From assembly GCA_019753375.1 (NCBI GenBank), contig JAIELC010000124.1, positions 1-35,983 on the forward strand: a stretch of 35,983 nt of DNA, read 5' to 3'. Below are positions 1 through 7,697 of the stretch, in pieces. The notes below the pieces were generated by a model. That model was not told the origin of the DNA, searched no databases, and saw only the letters and a list, made by a program, of their open reading frames with translations. A program made the translations under genes and the position numbers. Each line of letters begins with the position of its first letter. Within the stretch, counting starts at the first letter, position 1. This DNA comes from Sphingomonas sp. Its GTDB lineage: Bacteria; Pseudomonadota; Alphaproteobacteria; Sphingomonadales; Sphingomonadaceae.

Positions 1-1164
1 GCTGGAGATATCCAGCCGGCCGCGGTGCCGTTCGACAATATGCTTGACGATGGCCAGCCCCAGCCCGGTTCCCCCCAACGTCCGGCTACGCCCGGCATCG
101 ACCCGATAAAATCGTTCGGTCAGCCGGGGAAGATGTTCCGGGGCAATGCCTTCGCCTTCGTCGCTCACACTCAACCTGACCATATCGGTCTGATCGCGCC
201 ACAGCCGCGTCAACACTGGCGTGCCCGGCCGGCCATATTTCATCGCGTTGCCGATGATATTGTGGAGCACCTGCGACAATTGCGCGCGGTCGCCGATCAC
301 CGGCGGAACGTCGCTGTCCATATCGGCGACCACGTCCTGCCCGCGCCGGTCGGGCGTATCGGCCAGCTCGGAATGGACTTCTTCCAGCAGAGCGCGCAGA
401 TCGACTTCGGTTTGCGGCACGCGGTATTTTTCCGCCTCGATACGCGACAGCGAAATCAGATCCTCAACCAGCCGCTGCATCCGCCGCGCTTCGTCGAACA
501 TGACCTTCAGAAAACGCGCGCGGGTGGCGCCGTCATTGCCGGCCTTTTCGTCGCTCAGCGTTTCGATGAAGCCCAGAATTGACGATAACGGCGTGCGCAA
601 TTCATGGCTGGCATTGGCCACGAAATCGACGCGCATGCGCTCGGCTGCGTAACTGCCGGTCTGATCGATCATGTAAACGATCCGTCGCCCTTCGGATAAC
701 GGCGCGACGTGCATTTCCCAGCGCTGGTCCAGCGTGCCCAGCCCGACCAGCTCGATCGGCGGGCTGCTGGCGCGGGCGGATGTACTGGTCAGTCGTTCGG
801 CGGCGGCCGGATGCCGGATCGCGAGGCGGACATCCTCGCCCATGATATGCCCGCCCAACAACGCCCGGGCGGCCGCATTGGCGTGGCTGACGCGCCCGCT
901 GGTCACGATCATGATCGGCGCAACAATGGCTTCGATCGCTTCCCCCACATCAATCGCCGGGAGCGCGCGGACGGGTGGCTGTGCAATGGGGGTTAGCTCA
1001 ACCGGCGCGTCACCCGGTCCGGCTGACACCAGGACGGCGGCAATCCCGCCAACCAGCACGACCAGGCCGATTTGCAAATCATAGCTGAGCAAATACGCCG
1101 CGATCGCGGCAAGCGCGATAATGGCGATGGCGGTAACGGTGCGGAGGCCGAATCCATTGAGCAT
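1..1164 (-). CDS. phoR: PhoR-like sensor histidine kinase (3' end outside window)
   Basis: Membrane sensor kinase of a two-component system, probably the phosphate-type PhoR. Translated from the ATG at 1164 leftwards, it opens with two hydrophobic segments (about residues 8-25 and 31-48) separated by only a few residues, so there is almost no periplasmic domain. A PAS-like region (about 70-165) follows, then the HisKA box with 'NASHELRTPL' (phospho-acceptor His187), then the HATPase domain with the N box 'NIIGNAMKYG', 'DEGEGI' and 'GGTGLGLAIVKHIV'. The frame is open to base 1, so the last residues are missing from the window (388 codons seen). The short periplasmic loop fits PhoR, which senses through the Pst/PhoU complex rather than a ligand domain. 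No phoB, phoU or pst gene is visible, so the pairing is inferred. The family call is secure; the exact gene name is likely but not proven. Confidence 0.85.
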   Translation of the reverse strand, partial: MLNGFGLRTVTAIAIIALAAIAAYLLSYDLQIGLVVLVGGIAAVLVSAGPGDAPVELTPIAQPPVRALPAIDVGEAIEAIVAPIMIVTSGRVSHANAAARALLGGHIMGEDVRLAIRHPAAAERLTSTSARASSPPIELVGLGTLDQRWEMHVAPLSEGRRIVYMIDQTGSYAAERMRVDFVANASHELRTPLSSILGFIETLSDEKAGNDGATRARFLKVMFDEARRMQRLVEDLISLSRIEAEKYRVPQTEVDLRALLEEVHSELADTPDRRGQDVVADMDSDVPPVIGDRAQLSQVLHNIIGNAMKYGRPGTPVLTRLWRDQTDMVRLSVSDEGEGIAPEHLPRLTERFYRVDAGRSRTLGGTGLGLAIVKHIVERHRGRLDISS

Positions 1165-1261
1165 TACCGCTGCTCTTAGCGCAATGCCGCCCTGACAGCA
1201 TAGCGCCGCCAGCCAGGACTTTACGATTGCGAAAGGGGCAAGAGCCGATAAGACCTCCCCA

Positions 1262-1672
1262 ATGAGCGACGATCATCCCCCAAAGGCCAGCGCGCCCGAT
1301 CCGGGCGTGGCGCCCAGCCGGCGCGCCTTGATGCTCGGGTCGGTCGGTGCAGCGGCGGTCATGTCGATCCGCCCGGCGCTTGCGCAGACCAGTGCATCGG
1401 TGATGACGTGTCAGATTCCAGTGCCTGACCCGGCCCGCGCCGGCAGCTATATTGCCGCCGACGGATCGGTGGTGCCCGCCGGGACGCCCGGCGCCTTTCC
1501 CCCATCGTCGATGCCGTTTCAGGGGGACGATGTGCGCAAGGCGCTGGCCGGGGGATCGCTGCCCGGCGTCGAGGCCGATCGCAGCAATGCCTATCTGCAA
1601 TATATCCGGCGGCTGCAGTCGGGGACGAGCGGCTTTACCTGTTTCGCATCGCTGCAGATGCCGCGCGGCTGA
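1262..1672 (+). CDS. Small exported protein with twin-arginine-type signal, HPr-rel-A cluster
   Basis: Protein of 136 residues that I do not recognise as a characterised family. A polar N-terminus is followed by 'SRRALML' (Arg20-Arg21), a hydrophobic stretch and 'RPALAQ' around residues 37-42. This looks like a Tat signal with cleavage near residue 42. The mature part of about 94 residues is rich in Pro, Gly and Ser and has two cysteines (Cys50, Cys127) that could form a disulfide. It is the first gene of a compact run: the PqqD-like gene starts 5 bases after its stop, and kinase and nucleotidyltransferase genes follow with overlaps. Position, export signal and small size make it the natural candidate for the substrate of those modifying proteins, but that is inference. 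No strong Shine-Dalgarno sequence precedes the ATG. It is divergent from the sensor kinase across about 97 bases. Confidence 0.7.
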   Translation: MSDDHPPKASAPDPGVAPSRRALMLGSVGAAAVMSIRPALAQTSASVMTCQIPVPDPARAGSYIAADGSVVPAGTPGAFPPSSMPFQGDDVRKALAGGSLPGVEADRSNAYLQYIRRLQSGTSGFTCFASLQMPRG

Positions 1673-1677
1673 TTGCC

Positions 1678-1953
1678 GTGGGCGATGCCCGGTTTCGTGC
1701 GGTTTCACCCGAAACGCTGCGGATGGTTGCCGTCGATGGGTTGACCCTGATGTACCACGGCGCATCCGGCATGACCCATATCATGGCGACGCCCGCGCCT
1801 GAAATCCTGGCCGCGCTGACCGGCGAGGCTTGTACGCGTGCTGCGCTGATGCAGCGGCTGAAGAATCGATATGATCTGGCCGAGGCAGATGAGGCCGCTT
1901 TGGCTGCGCGGCTTGACGAACTGGTATCCGCCGGGCTGGTCGAGGCGCTGTGA
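1678..1953 (+). CDS. PqqD-family peptide chaperone of HPr-rel-A system
   Basis: Protein of 91 residues with the layout of PqqD-like peptide-binding (RRE) proteins: a short beta-rich N-terminal half ('FRAVSPETLRMVAVDGLTLM', then 'PAPEILAALTGE') and a helical C-terminal half ending 'DELVSAGLVEAL'. PqqD relatives bind a precursor peptide and present it to modifying enzymes. A distinct subfamily is known next to HprK-related kinases (the 'HPr-rel-A' system). The start is a GTG at 1678, chosen because it lies 5 bases after the preceding stop and keeps the conserved N-terminus; no clear ribosome binding site is seen, which suggests translational coupling. Its TGA overlaps the GTG start of the kinase gene (GTGA at 1950-1953). 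The fold-level call is well supported; the actual peptide bound is unknown. Confidence 0.8.
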   Translation: MGDARFRAVSPETLRMVAVDGLTLMYHGASGMTHIMATPAPEILAALTGEACTRAALMQRLKNRYDLAEADEAALAARLDELVSAGLVEAL

Positions 1954-2810
1954 GGCATTTTTTTTCGGTCCGGATTGGCCCGGTGGGGTTTCGGGTCGGG
2001 TCGGACTGGCGCGCGCCGATCGATCAGCTGGGGCGCCTTTATGCGGCCTATCCCAAGCCGCGCGACGGCGTGCCCGATTTTTCGGTGCGGTTATTTGCTG
2101 CCCGACCGTGGCGGCGCGTGCTGCGCCCGTCGGTCATGATCGGCGGTGACTATATGCTGCCCGACGCGGCCCCCTTACCCTTGTCGCTGGGCTTGCTTGC
2201 CGCCGAAATGGGGATGAACCTGCAAATGGCGCTGGGTCAGCGCCGCTATCTGCTGCTGCACGCATCGGCAGTCGAGCGCGATGGGCGCGTGCTGTTGATG
2301 ACGGGTGAATCGGGCGCAGGCAAATCCACGCTGGCGGCGCTGCTGGCGATGCGCGGCTGGCGGCTGATGGGGGATGAATTTGCGCTGCTCGACCCGGCCA
2401 CCGGACTGGTCCACGCCTTTCCCCGGCTGATCAGTCTGAAGAATGAAGCAATCGCCGTGGTGCGGGCAGCCGACCCGAAAGCGCAATGGGGACCGGCACT
2501 GGCGGGGACGCCAAAGGGGACGATACGGCATCTTGTTCCCAACGCGGATGCGCTTGCGGCAATGGAATCGCCCGCCGCGCCCGCGCTGATCCTGTTCCCG
2601 CGCTTTGGCTTTGCGGCAACCGAACGCCCGGTGTCGCCCAGCGAAGCGTTTGTCCGGCTGACGCAGGCCTCCACCAACTATGTGGCGCTGGGCGCGCGCG
2701 GTTTTGATGCGTTGACCGGTCTGGTCAAATCGGTGCCCGCGCGCGCCATCGACTATCCCGATGCTGCCCATGCGACGGCGCAGGTAGAGGCGATATGGCG
2801 CGCGCTGTAA
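1950..2810 (+). CDS. HprK-related kinase A
   Basis: Kinase of 286 residues related to the C-terminal half of HPr kinase/phosphorylase. The P-loop 'GESGAGKST' (119-127) and the following 'LMGDEFALLD' (139-148) match the HprK pattern, and 'LLHASAVERDGRVLLMTG' just before the P-loop is typical of HprK-like proteins that lack the usual N-terminal regulatory domain. Related kinases phosphorylate peptides in some lasso-peptide pathways (for example paeninodin tailoring), so a Ser/Thr-peptide kinase role is plausible here; a role in sugar PTS control is less likely because no HPr or PTS gene is near. The GTG start at 1950 overlaps the stop of the PqqD-like gene, and the 3' end overlaps the nucleotidyltransferase gene by 16 bases, so all four genes are probably co-translated. 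Confidence 0.88.
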   Translation: MRHFFSVRIGPVGFRVGSDWRAPIDQLGRLYAAYPKPRDGVPDFSVRLFAARPWRRVLRPSVMIGGDYMLPDAAPLPLSLGLLAAEMGMNLQMALGQRRYLLLHASAVERDGRVLLMTGESGAGKSTLAALLAMRGWRLMGDEFALLDPATGLVHAFPRLISLKNEAIAVVRAADPKAQWGPALAGTPKGTIRHLVPNADALAAMESPAAPALILFPRFGFAATERPVSPSEAFVRLTQASTNYVALGARGFDALTGLVKSVPARAIDYPDAAHATAQVEAIWRAL

Positions 2811-3814
2811 CCGACGCCCGGTTGCTGGCCGACGCGCTGCGCGATCCGGCGATGGCCGCGATGCTCGACGCCGATGGCTGGACCGCGCTGATCGCGATGG
2901 CGCGCGCCGAACAGTTGATCGGCACGCTCGCGCACCGGGTGGATGGCATTGCCATGCCCGCCGCCGTCGCCGACCTGATGGCCGATGCCCGCGCCTCGGC
3001 CGGCCACGGCAGGGTCGCCGCGCTGTGGGAAGCGGCAATGGCCCGCCGCGCGCTCGCGCCGCTCGGCTGCCCGGTCGTGTTGCTCAAGGGCACGGCCTAT
3101 GTGGCCGCGGGGCTGAAGGCGGGGGTGGGGCGATCGATCGGCGATCTCGACATTCTGGTGCCGCGCGACAGGATTGCGGCGGTTGAGGCGGCGCTGATCC
3201 GGGCGGGGTGGGAATGGGTCAAGCCCGATCCGTATGACGATGCCTATTACCGGCGCTGGATGCACGAACTGCCGCCGCTGATCCACCGCGACCGCGACCG
3301 GATGATCGATGTCCACCACACGATCCTGCCGCTGACCGCGCGGATCACCCCCGATGCGGCCGCGTTGATCGCCGACAGCATGGCCTTTGACGATGGTCTG
3401 CGCGTGCTCGCGCCCAACGACATGCTGTGCCACGCCGCCGCGCATCTGTTTGCCGATGGCGATCTGGCGGGCGGGATGCGCAATTTGTGGGATATTCACT
3501 GCCTGATCGACGACTTCGGCACCGAGGGTCTGGCGGCGCGCGCGCAGCATCACGGGCTGGAAGCGGCGGTGGGCCGGGCGCTGCGCCAGGTGGCTGCGCT
3601 ATATGCTACCGATCTGCCCGTGGCGTGGCGCGGCTGGGGCGGGGCGGACGCGCTGTTCCAGCGCCGTATCCTCGCACGCGATGGCTGGGGGCGGGCGACG
3701 CGGCCTGCGACGCGGTTCGCCTTTGATGTGCGCGCGCACGGCCTTCGCATGCCGCCGCTGCTGCTCGCGCGACATTTGTGGACAAAGTGGCGCCGTCGTC
3801 ACCGCGCCGGATAA
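2795..3814 (+). CDS. Nucleotidyltransferase family protein (PF14907-like)
   Basis: Protein of 339 residues of the uncharacterised nucleotidyltransferase family found beside HprK-related kinases, PqqD-like proteins and lasso-peptide genes. The recognisable core is 'LLKGTAYVA' (about 97-105), then 'GRSIGDLDILV' (112-122) with the paired metal-binding aspartates Asp117 and Asp119, and a third acidic strand 'IDVHHT' (171-176). The C-terminal half is helical, with 'LCHAAAHLFADGD' resembling the family's usual second domain. It probably transfers a nucleotidyl group to a protein or small molecule, but the substrate is not known. The ATG at 2795 overlaps the end of the kinase gene by 16 bases. It is the last gene of the cluster; a separate reductase gene starts 72 bases later. 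Confidence 0.85.
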   Translation: MARAVTDARLLADALRDPAMAAMLDADGWTALIAMARAEQLIGTLAHRVDGIAMPAAVADLMADARASAGHGRVAALWEAAMARRALAPLGCPVVLLKGTAYVAAGLKAGVGRSIGDLDILVPRDRIAAVEAALIRAGWEWVKPDPYDDAYYRRWMHELPPLIHRDRDRMIDVHHTILPLTARITPDAAALIADSMAFDDGLRVLAPNDMLCHAAAHLFADGDLAGGMRNLWDIHCLIDDFGTEGLAARAQHHGLEAAVGRALRQVAALYATDLPVAWRGWGGADALFQRRILARDGWGRATRPATRFAFDVRAHGLRMPPLLLARHLWTKWRRRHRAG

Positions 3815-3886
3815 GCTGCCCCTTCCCCTGACGCGCGGCGAGGCCTAGCATCCCCGCCAGCCGTGAAGCGCAAGGAACCGCCGCGC

Positions 3887-5188
3887 ATGCACCATATCGC
3901 CGTGATAGGATCGGGACCTGCGGGCTATTATACCGCAGAGGCATGCCAGAAGATCTTCGGCGAGGCGGTGCGCGTCGATATCATCGATCGGCTGCCCGTT
4001 CCCTATGGCCTGATCCGCTTCGGCGTCGCGCCCGATCACCAATCGATCAAGGCGGTGACCAAGCGCTATGAAGCCGTCGCGCTGGGCACCAATATCCGCT
4101 TTGTCGGCCATGTCGCGGTTGGCCAGGATGTGACGATTGCCGAGCTGGCCGCGCTGTACGACGCGGTGGTGCTGGCCACCGGCGCGCCGGCGGATCGCCC
4201 GCTCGATATCCCCGGCGCCGATCTGCCGGGCGTCATCGGATCGGCGGCGCTGGTCGGCTGGTATAATGGCCACCCCGATTTCGCCGATCTGGCGCCCCCG
4301 CTTGCGGGGCCCGGCGTAGCGATCATCGGCGCGGGCAATGTCGCGCTCGACGTTGCGCGGATTCTGGCCAAGACGCCCGCCGAATTCGACGGATCGGACA
4401 TTGCCGACCACGCGCTTGATGCCCTGGCGCGCGCCAGTATCGAGCGGATCACGCTGCTGATCCGGCGCGGCCCGCACCAGATTGCGATGACGCCCAAGGA
4501 ACTGGGCGAGCTTGACCATCTGGCGCGCGCCCAGCCCGTGGTCGATCCCGCCGATCTGCCGCCCGCCGCCGCCGATGCCACGCTTGACCCCGGCCAGCGC
4601 AAGGCGATCAGCCATGTGCGCGACTTTGCCCGGCCACGCCCGCCCGCCGGCGTGACCATGGCCTTTGACTTTTTCGCCCAGCCCGTCGCGATCGAAGGCA
4701 ATGGCCGCGCCGAACGGATCATCGTGCAGCGCACGCGGCTGGACGATGACGGACAAGCGGTTGCCACCGGCGAAACCTATGCCGTTCCCGCCACCTTGGT
4801 GGTCAGCTGCATCGGCTATCGCACCCCGCCGATCGACGGCATCCCCTATGACGCGCGCGCCGGCCGCTTTGCCAACCACGACGGCCGGATCGCGCCGGGG
4901 CTCTATGCGGTCGGCTGGGCGCGGCGCGGCCCGACCGGGACCATCGGCACCAACCGGCCCGACGGCTATCTGGTTGCCGAGGAAATCGCCGCCGACATCC
5001 CCGCCAACAGCGGCAAGATCGGCCGGCGCGGGCTCGACCAGATCCTGTCCGACCGCGGGGTGGATGTGGTAACGTTCCGCGACTGGAAACGCATCGAGGC
5101 CGCAGAAGCCGCCCGCGCGCGCCACGGCGCCCCGCGCGAAAAATTCACCAGCATTGCCGCGTTGATGGCCGCGATCGGCACGCGCTGA
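3887..5188 (+). CDS. Ferredoxin-NADP reductase, adrenodoxin-reductase (FprA) type
   Basis: FAD- and NADP-dependent oxidoreductase of 433 residues that moves electrons between NADPH and a ferredoxin. The N-terminal FAD site is 'IAVIGSGPAGYYTAEA' (4-19), 'VVLATGA' (94-100) is the family ATG motif, 'IIGAGNVALDVARIL' (146-160) is the NADP-binding Rossmann loop, and 'RRGP' (193-196) follows. The C-terminal 'GWARRGPTGTIGTNRPDG' is a hallmark of the FprA/adrenodoxin-reductase family. I chose the ATG at 3887 because AAGGA (3872-3876) lies ten bases upstream; a GTG at 3863 would add eight residues but has no such signal. It is on the same strand as the HPr-rel-A cluster but 72 bases away, and its function gives no obvious link. 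No ferredoxin gene is in the window. Confidence 0.9.
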   Translation: MHHIAVIGSGPAGYYTAEACQKIFGEAVRVDIIDRLPVPYGLIRFGVAPDHQSIKAVTKRYEAVALGTNIRFVGHVAVGQDVTIAELAALYDAVVLATGAPADRPLDIPGADLPGVIGSAALVGWYNGHPDFADLAPPLAGPGVAIIGAGNVALDVARILAKTPAEFDGSDIADHALDALARASIERITLLIRRGPHQIAMTPKELGELDHLARAQPVVDPADLPPAAADATLDPGQRKAISHVRDFARPRPPAGVTMAFDFFAQPVAIEGNGRAERIIVQRTRLDDDGQAVATGETYAVPATLVVSCIGYRTPPIDGIPYDARAGRFANHDGRIAPGLYAVGWARRGPTGTIGTNRPDGYLVAEEIAADIPANSGKIGRRGLDQILSDRGVDVVTFRDWKRIEAAEAARARHGAPREKFTSIAALMAAIGTR

Positions 5189-5242
5189 ACGGCGCCGGCA
5201 ACCGCCCATCAGCCCCCCACCAGCCCCCCGCCAATCCCCCGC

Positions 5243-5271
5243 TTGCGCGCGGCGATGCGGCTGGGTATAGC
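5243..5271 (+). promoter_or_regulatory. Candidate sigma-70 promoter of tRNA-Pro
   Basis: TTGCGC (5243-5248) and TATAGC (5266-5271) are separated by exactly 17 bases and lie about 50 bases before the tRNA, giving a start near 5278 and a 5' leader of roughly 44 bases. Both boxes match the consensus only partly. The call is by spacing and position alone. Confidence 0.35.
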
Positions 5272-5321
5272 CGCGCCTCCAAGCTTGGCCGGCCCGCCAT
5301 TGGCGATAACCGGTGCTCCGT

Positions 5322-5398
5322 CGGGGAGTAGCTCAGCCTGGTAGAGCACTGCCTTCGGGAGGCAGGGGCCGGAGGTTCGAATCCTCTCTTCCCGACCA
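5322..5398 (+). tRNA. tRNA-Pro (anticodon CGG)
   Basis: A 77-base cloverleaf with encoded CCA. The acceptor stem CGGGGAG pairs with CTTCCCG; the D arm is GCTC/GAGC; the anticodon stem CTGCC/GGCAG encloses the loop TTCGGGA, placing anticodon CGG at 5356-5358 with G37, as usual in proline tRNAs. The T arm contains GGTTCGAATCC. It reads the proline codon CCG, which is frequent in this GC-rich genome. It has a candidate promoter upstream and an intrinsic terminator downstream, so it is probably transcribed alone. Confidence 0.96.
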
Positions 5399-5430
5399 CG
5401 GGGTTATACCCGATTTACCGTTGCAGAACG

Positions 5431-5464
5431 GCCGTCGGGTCAACACAAACCCGGCTGGCTTTTT
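5431..5464 (+). terminator. Intrinsic terminator after tRNA-Pro
   Basis: GTCGGGT (5434-5440) pairs with ACCCGGC (5449-5455) and the stem extends by GCC/GGC past one bulged T; the loop is CAACACAA. A run of five T (5460-5464) follows directly. The hairpin starts 33 bases after the tRNA CCA end, the expected place for its terminator. Confidence 0.7.
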
Positions 5465-5779
5465 GACGTACCGCAAAGCTACCGCCCGGCCGCCTCGATG
5501 GAATATCCGTGGCGGGTCGAGCCGCGACTTGCGTAGGCGGGAGGCGGACATTCAGCGGGGGGCTTAGGGGACTGGTGTGAACAGGCAGATTCGAGGTTGC
5601 GAATAGCGGCGAGTAGGCCTTTGTTGAGAACTCGCTGAAAGCCTCAAAGATTCATAAGCGAGGGCCGCCGTTAACACCCTATCGGCGCTCGCCTGAGCAA
5701 AATCTCAGGCTTCGCCTTCCTAGACGAAAACAGGTGAGATTGTAGTGGTGTTGGTGCCAGAGTTCCCAATTCGCGTTCG
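5465..5779. other. Non-coding stretch between tRNA-Pro terminator and orphan gene
   Basis: No convincing gene in either strand. The reading frames here are short, with proline/arginine-rich translations typical of non-coding GC-rich DNA. It holds one perfect inverted repeat (5691-5710). I looked for a second copy of the tRNA 3' end, as would flank an integrated element, and saw none in the window. Confidence 0.5.
5691..5710. repeat. Perfect inverted repeat, 7-bp arms
   Basis: GCCTGAG and CTCAGGC flank the six-base loop CAAAAT. It lies about 70 bases beyond the stop of the minus-strand orphan gene and could be a transcript-end hairpin for it, but there is no T run on either side. Function unknown. 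Confidence 0.4.
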
Positions 5780-6331
5780 TTAAGGCTCGCTCGCGGCGTT
5801 TTTGCAAGCTTGGCAGAATTTAACGACGTCGAATTCGTAGATGCCCTCCGCGCCGCCAGCCGTGTGCTCAGTGCAGACAACGAAGATGTGTCGCCCTTCG
5901 TCGATCCTGAAGTTCGTCAGGCTCGGGTTGCGATGCTTGATCTTGTTGAGCATCTGCCCGAGGTTAAATGTAGAGGGTCCTTCCAAACTGGCTGCTATTA
6001 AGCCGGTGCCGGGGCCAACTTCCACCATGGCTTTCTGGTCGGCGATTGTGGCCTTTGCGCCGCGCCCGCAAGCTTCCGACAACGCAGTCTCGAACGCCGA
6101 CCCTGTGAAGTTGCTAAGACCCTTCCGTTCGACCTGTCGGCGCAGAAGCTCGTTTGCAATGAAATCGAGCAGCACCATCGCCTCGTCCGACAATTCTTGT
6201 GCCCGCGGTAATGACCCTTGAGCCCATCGTCGTACAAAAGTGTGCGACGCATCCTCGAGATCATCGATAGCTTTGGGAAGGTATGACGACGCGGGTGCGT
6301 TCTGGCCTACTAAAAATTTGATGTCGCCCAT
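5780..6331 (-). CDS. Hypothetical protein beside tRNA-Pro
   Basis: Protein of 183 residues that I do not recognise. It looks soluble: no signal peptide or membrane segment. A helical N-terminal half (with 'YLPKAIDDLEDASHTFVRRW' and 'ELSDEAMVLLDFIANELLRR') leads to a glycine-rich middle ('ACGRGAKATI', 'GPGTGL') and a C-terminal half with beta-like strands ('RHIFVVCTEH', 'GIYEFDVVKFCQAC'). The ATG at 6331 was chosen because GGGAAGG sits seven bases upstream; starts further out (6355, 6442) have no such signal. Codon use looks less GC-biased than its neighbours, and it stands alone beside a tRNA gene, both of which hint at horizontal acquisition, but no integrase or repeat supports a mobile element. 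Function is not predicted. Confidence 0.65.
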   Translation of the reverse strand: MGDIKFLVGQNAPASSYLPKAIDDLEDASHTFVRRWAQGSLPRAQELSDEAMVLLDFIANELLRRQVERKGLSNFTGSAFETALSEACGRGAKATIADQKAMVEVGPGTGLIAASLEGPSTFNLGQMLNKIKHRNPSLTNFRIDEGRHIFVVCTEHTAGGAEGIYEFDVVKFCQACKNAASEP

Positions 6332-6519
6332 TTCATTGCCTTCCCTTATTGGCATCCACGCCACCAAGTGTAGGCAGCAGCGCGGGAACGTCAAAGCGAG
6401 CAGGTTTCGATGACGCCTTAGATCTTCTGCCAGAAGTCGCAAATCGGTCGGCCAAGTGCGTCCTCGGGCACCAATCCTGCGACGGCGGCCAGCTGATGCA
6501 GGAGACCGGATGGCCTTTG

Positions 6520-7053
6520 TCAGGGCGCCGCTTGAGTAATTTCCTTGCTCGCGGTGAGGACCGACGGATCAATAAGGTCGTCGAGGAACAGCGCGATCAG
6601 GGCTGATTGGCTGCTGACCCCGGACTTGGCATAGACCCGCGTCAGTTGGGCGCGGACCGTGCCAAGCGCGGCGCCCCGCAACCGTGCGATTTCGGCGATA
6701 TCGGCGCCCTTGATCGCGAACAAGGCGACATCCGCCTCGGCGCCAGTGAGCCGCCATTCGGAAAAGCGGCGCCGGATAAGATCAGCCACTGCCTCGCGGG
6801 ACAGCGCCACCGCCAGATCGTCCTGCCGAGCCTGATCGATGAGCGTCTGCACCTGCCGGGCGCCAATACCGACGGCGAGGATAAGGGCGATGGCCGCCGC
6901 GCCTTCCGCCAGCAAATGGCCAGTCCAGCCCTCCGCCGTCACATCGGCGGCGAAATCGGCCAGAAACAACACCGCCGCAAGCGCCTGCAAGGCCACCACG
7001 ATGGTCATTACGGTGGCCTTGCGGCGCAAGCGAGCCTGGCGGGCGCGGAGCAT
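6520..7053 (-). CDS. Membrane-anchored LuxR-type HTH regulator
   Basis: Protein of 177 residues combining two N-terminal membrane helices (about 14-34 and 47-66) with a C-terminal LuxR/GerE-type DNA-binding domain (about 101-155: 'WRLTGAEADVALFAIKGADI', then 'GTVRAQLTRVYAKSGVSSQS'). A basic N-terminus ('RARQARLRRKA') suggests the first residues stay in the cytoplasm, which puts the HTH domain there too. A linker helix (67-95) may form dimers. No receiver or ligand domain is present, so sensing would have to occur in or through the membrane part. It follows the cytochrome b561-like gene after 8 bases and is probably in the same operon, which suggests a link to electron transfer or to the secreted partner, by inference. 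Confidence 0.8.
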   Translation of the reverse strand: MLRARQARLRRKATVMTIVVALQALAAVLFLADFAADVTAEGWTGHLLAEGAAAIALILAVGIGARQVQTLIDQARQDDLAVALSREAVADLIRRRFSEWRLTGAEADVALFAIKGADIAEIARLRGAALGTVRAQLTRVYAKSGVSSQSALIALFLDDLIDPSVLTASKEITQAAP

Positions 7054-7061
7054 GCGCTAGC

Positions 7062-7697
7062 CTAGCGCTGACCGGGCAGCATCGCCAGCGCAAGGTTGCG
7101 TCGCTGCCGTCGACTTTCAAAGGCAACGCCTGCGATATGCAGCAGGATCAGTCCATAGAGCAGATTGACGGCCGCCTCATGAACTTCCCCAGCAAAGCTT
7201 TCATCGCGTTCGCCGCTGTCGCCGCCCTCCGATGCTTCATTGCCCTCGCCCTCGCCTTCTTCCTCGGCCGCCGCCACCTTGGCCATGCTGGCGGCCTGAG
7301 TGGGCGCAACAAGCCTAATGGTTGAGGGAGGCCCAGCCATGGCTATGCCGGTAGCAATGATCACGAGCAGCGTTCCCCAGATGGCATAAACCATCAACGC
7401 GCCAAGCGGATTATGGGAACGATGGGCGGTCTTCTTCCCCGCTGCAATCTCCTTTAGGTGGACCAGCGCGCGACCGGGGCTAAACGGAAAGGCGGTGAAG
7501 CGTGCCTCAGCCGGACCAACCAACCCCCAAAGCAGGCGAAGGCAAAGGACGGCGGCGAGCGCATAACCCACCCAAATATGCGCCGCCGACCCCGCATCGA
7601 AAAGCAGTGCATTGGCGAGCACTGCAAGCACGATTGCCCAATGGGTCAACTTCACCAGCAAATCCCACCGGCGGACGGGTAGACCCTCAGTCATCAT
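7062..7697 (-). CDS. Cytochrome b561-like membrane protein
   Basis: Protein of 211 residues of the cytochrome b/b6 domain family, a heme-binding membrane protein with about four helices (roughly 13-33, 41-61, 100-122 and 175-195). Likely heme-ligand histidines are His19 ('KLTHW'), His40, His173 and His187. Between helices 3 and 4 is an unusual acidic, low-complexity insert (about 145-167, Glu/Gly/Asp rich). Such proteins pass electrons across the inner membrane, often to a secreted heme protein or from quinol. The start at 7697 (or 7694, a second ATG) follows AAGGA by 5-8 bases and overlaps the end of the upstream small secreted gene, so the two are translationally coupled. The LuxR-type gene follows after 8 bases. 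Confidence 0.85.
   Translation of the reverse strand: MMTEGLPVRRWDLLVKLTHWAIVLAVLANALLFDAGSAAHIWVGYALAAVLCLRLLWGLVGPAEARFTAFPFSPGRALVHLKEIAAGKKTAHRSHNPLGALMVYAIWGTLLVIIATGIAMAGPPSTIRLVAPTQAASMAKVAAAEEEGEGEGNEASEGGDSGERDESFAGEVHEAAVNLLYGLILLHIAGVAFESRRQRRNLALAMLPGQR

Noticed and set aside
3845..5209. Long minus-strand frame opposite the ferredoxin reductase
   Set aside because: Shadow of a strongly GC-biased gene; its translation lacks any domain and is rich in Gly/Arg/Asp.
5313..5567. Plus-strand frame over the tRNA-Pro gene and its minus-strand mirror (5333-5551)
   Set aside because: The translations are the well-known false proteins produced by reading through a tRNA gene on either strand; the tRNA cloverleaf explains the sequence.
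5322..6520. Integrated element using tRNA-Pro as attachment site
   Set aside because: No integrase and no second copy of the tRNA 3' end was seen; kept only as a question about the orphan gene.
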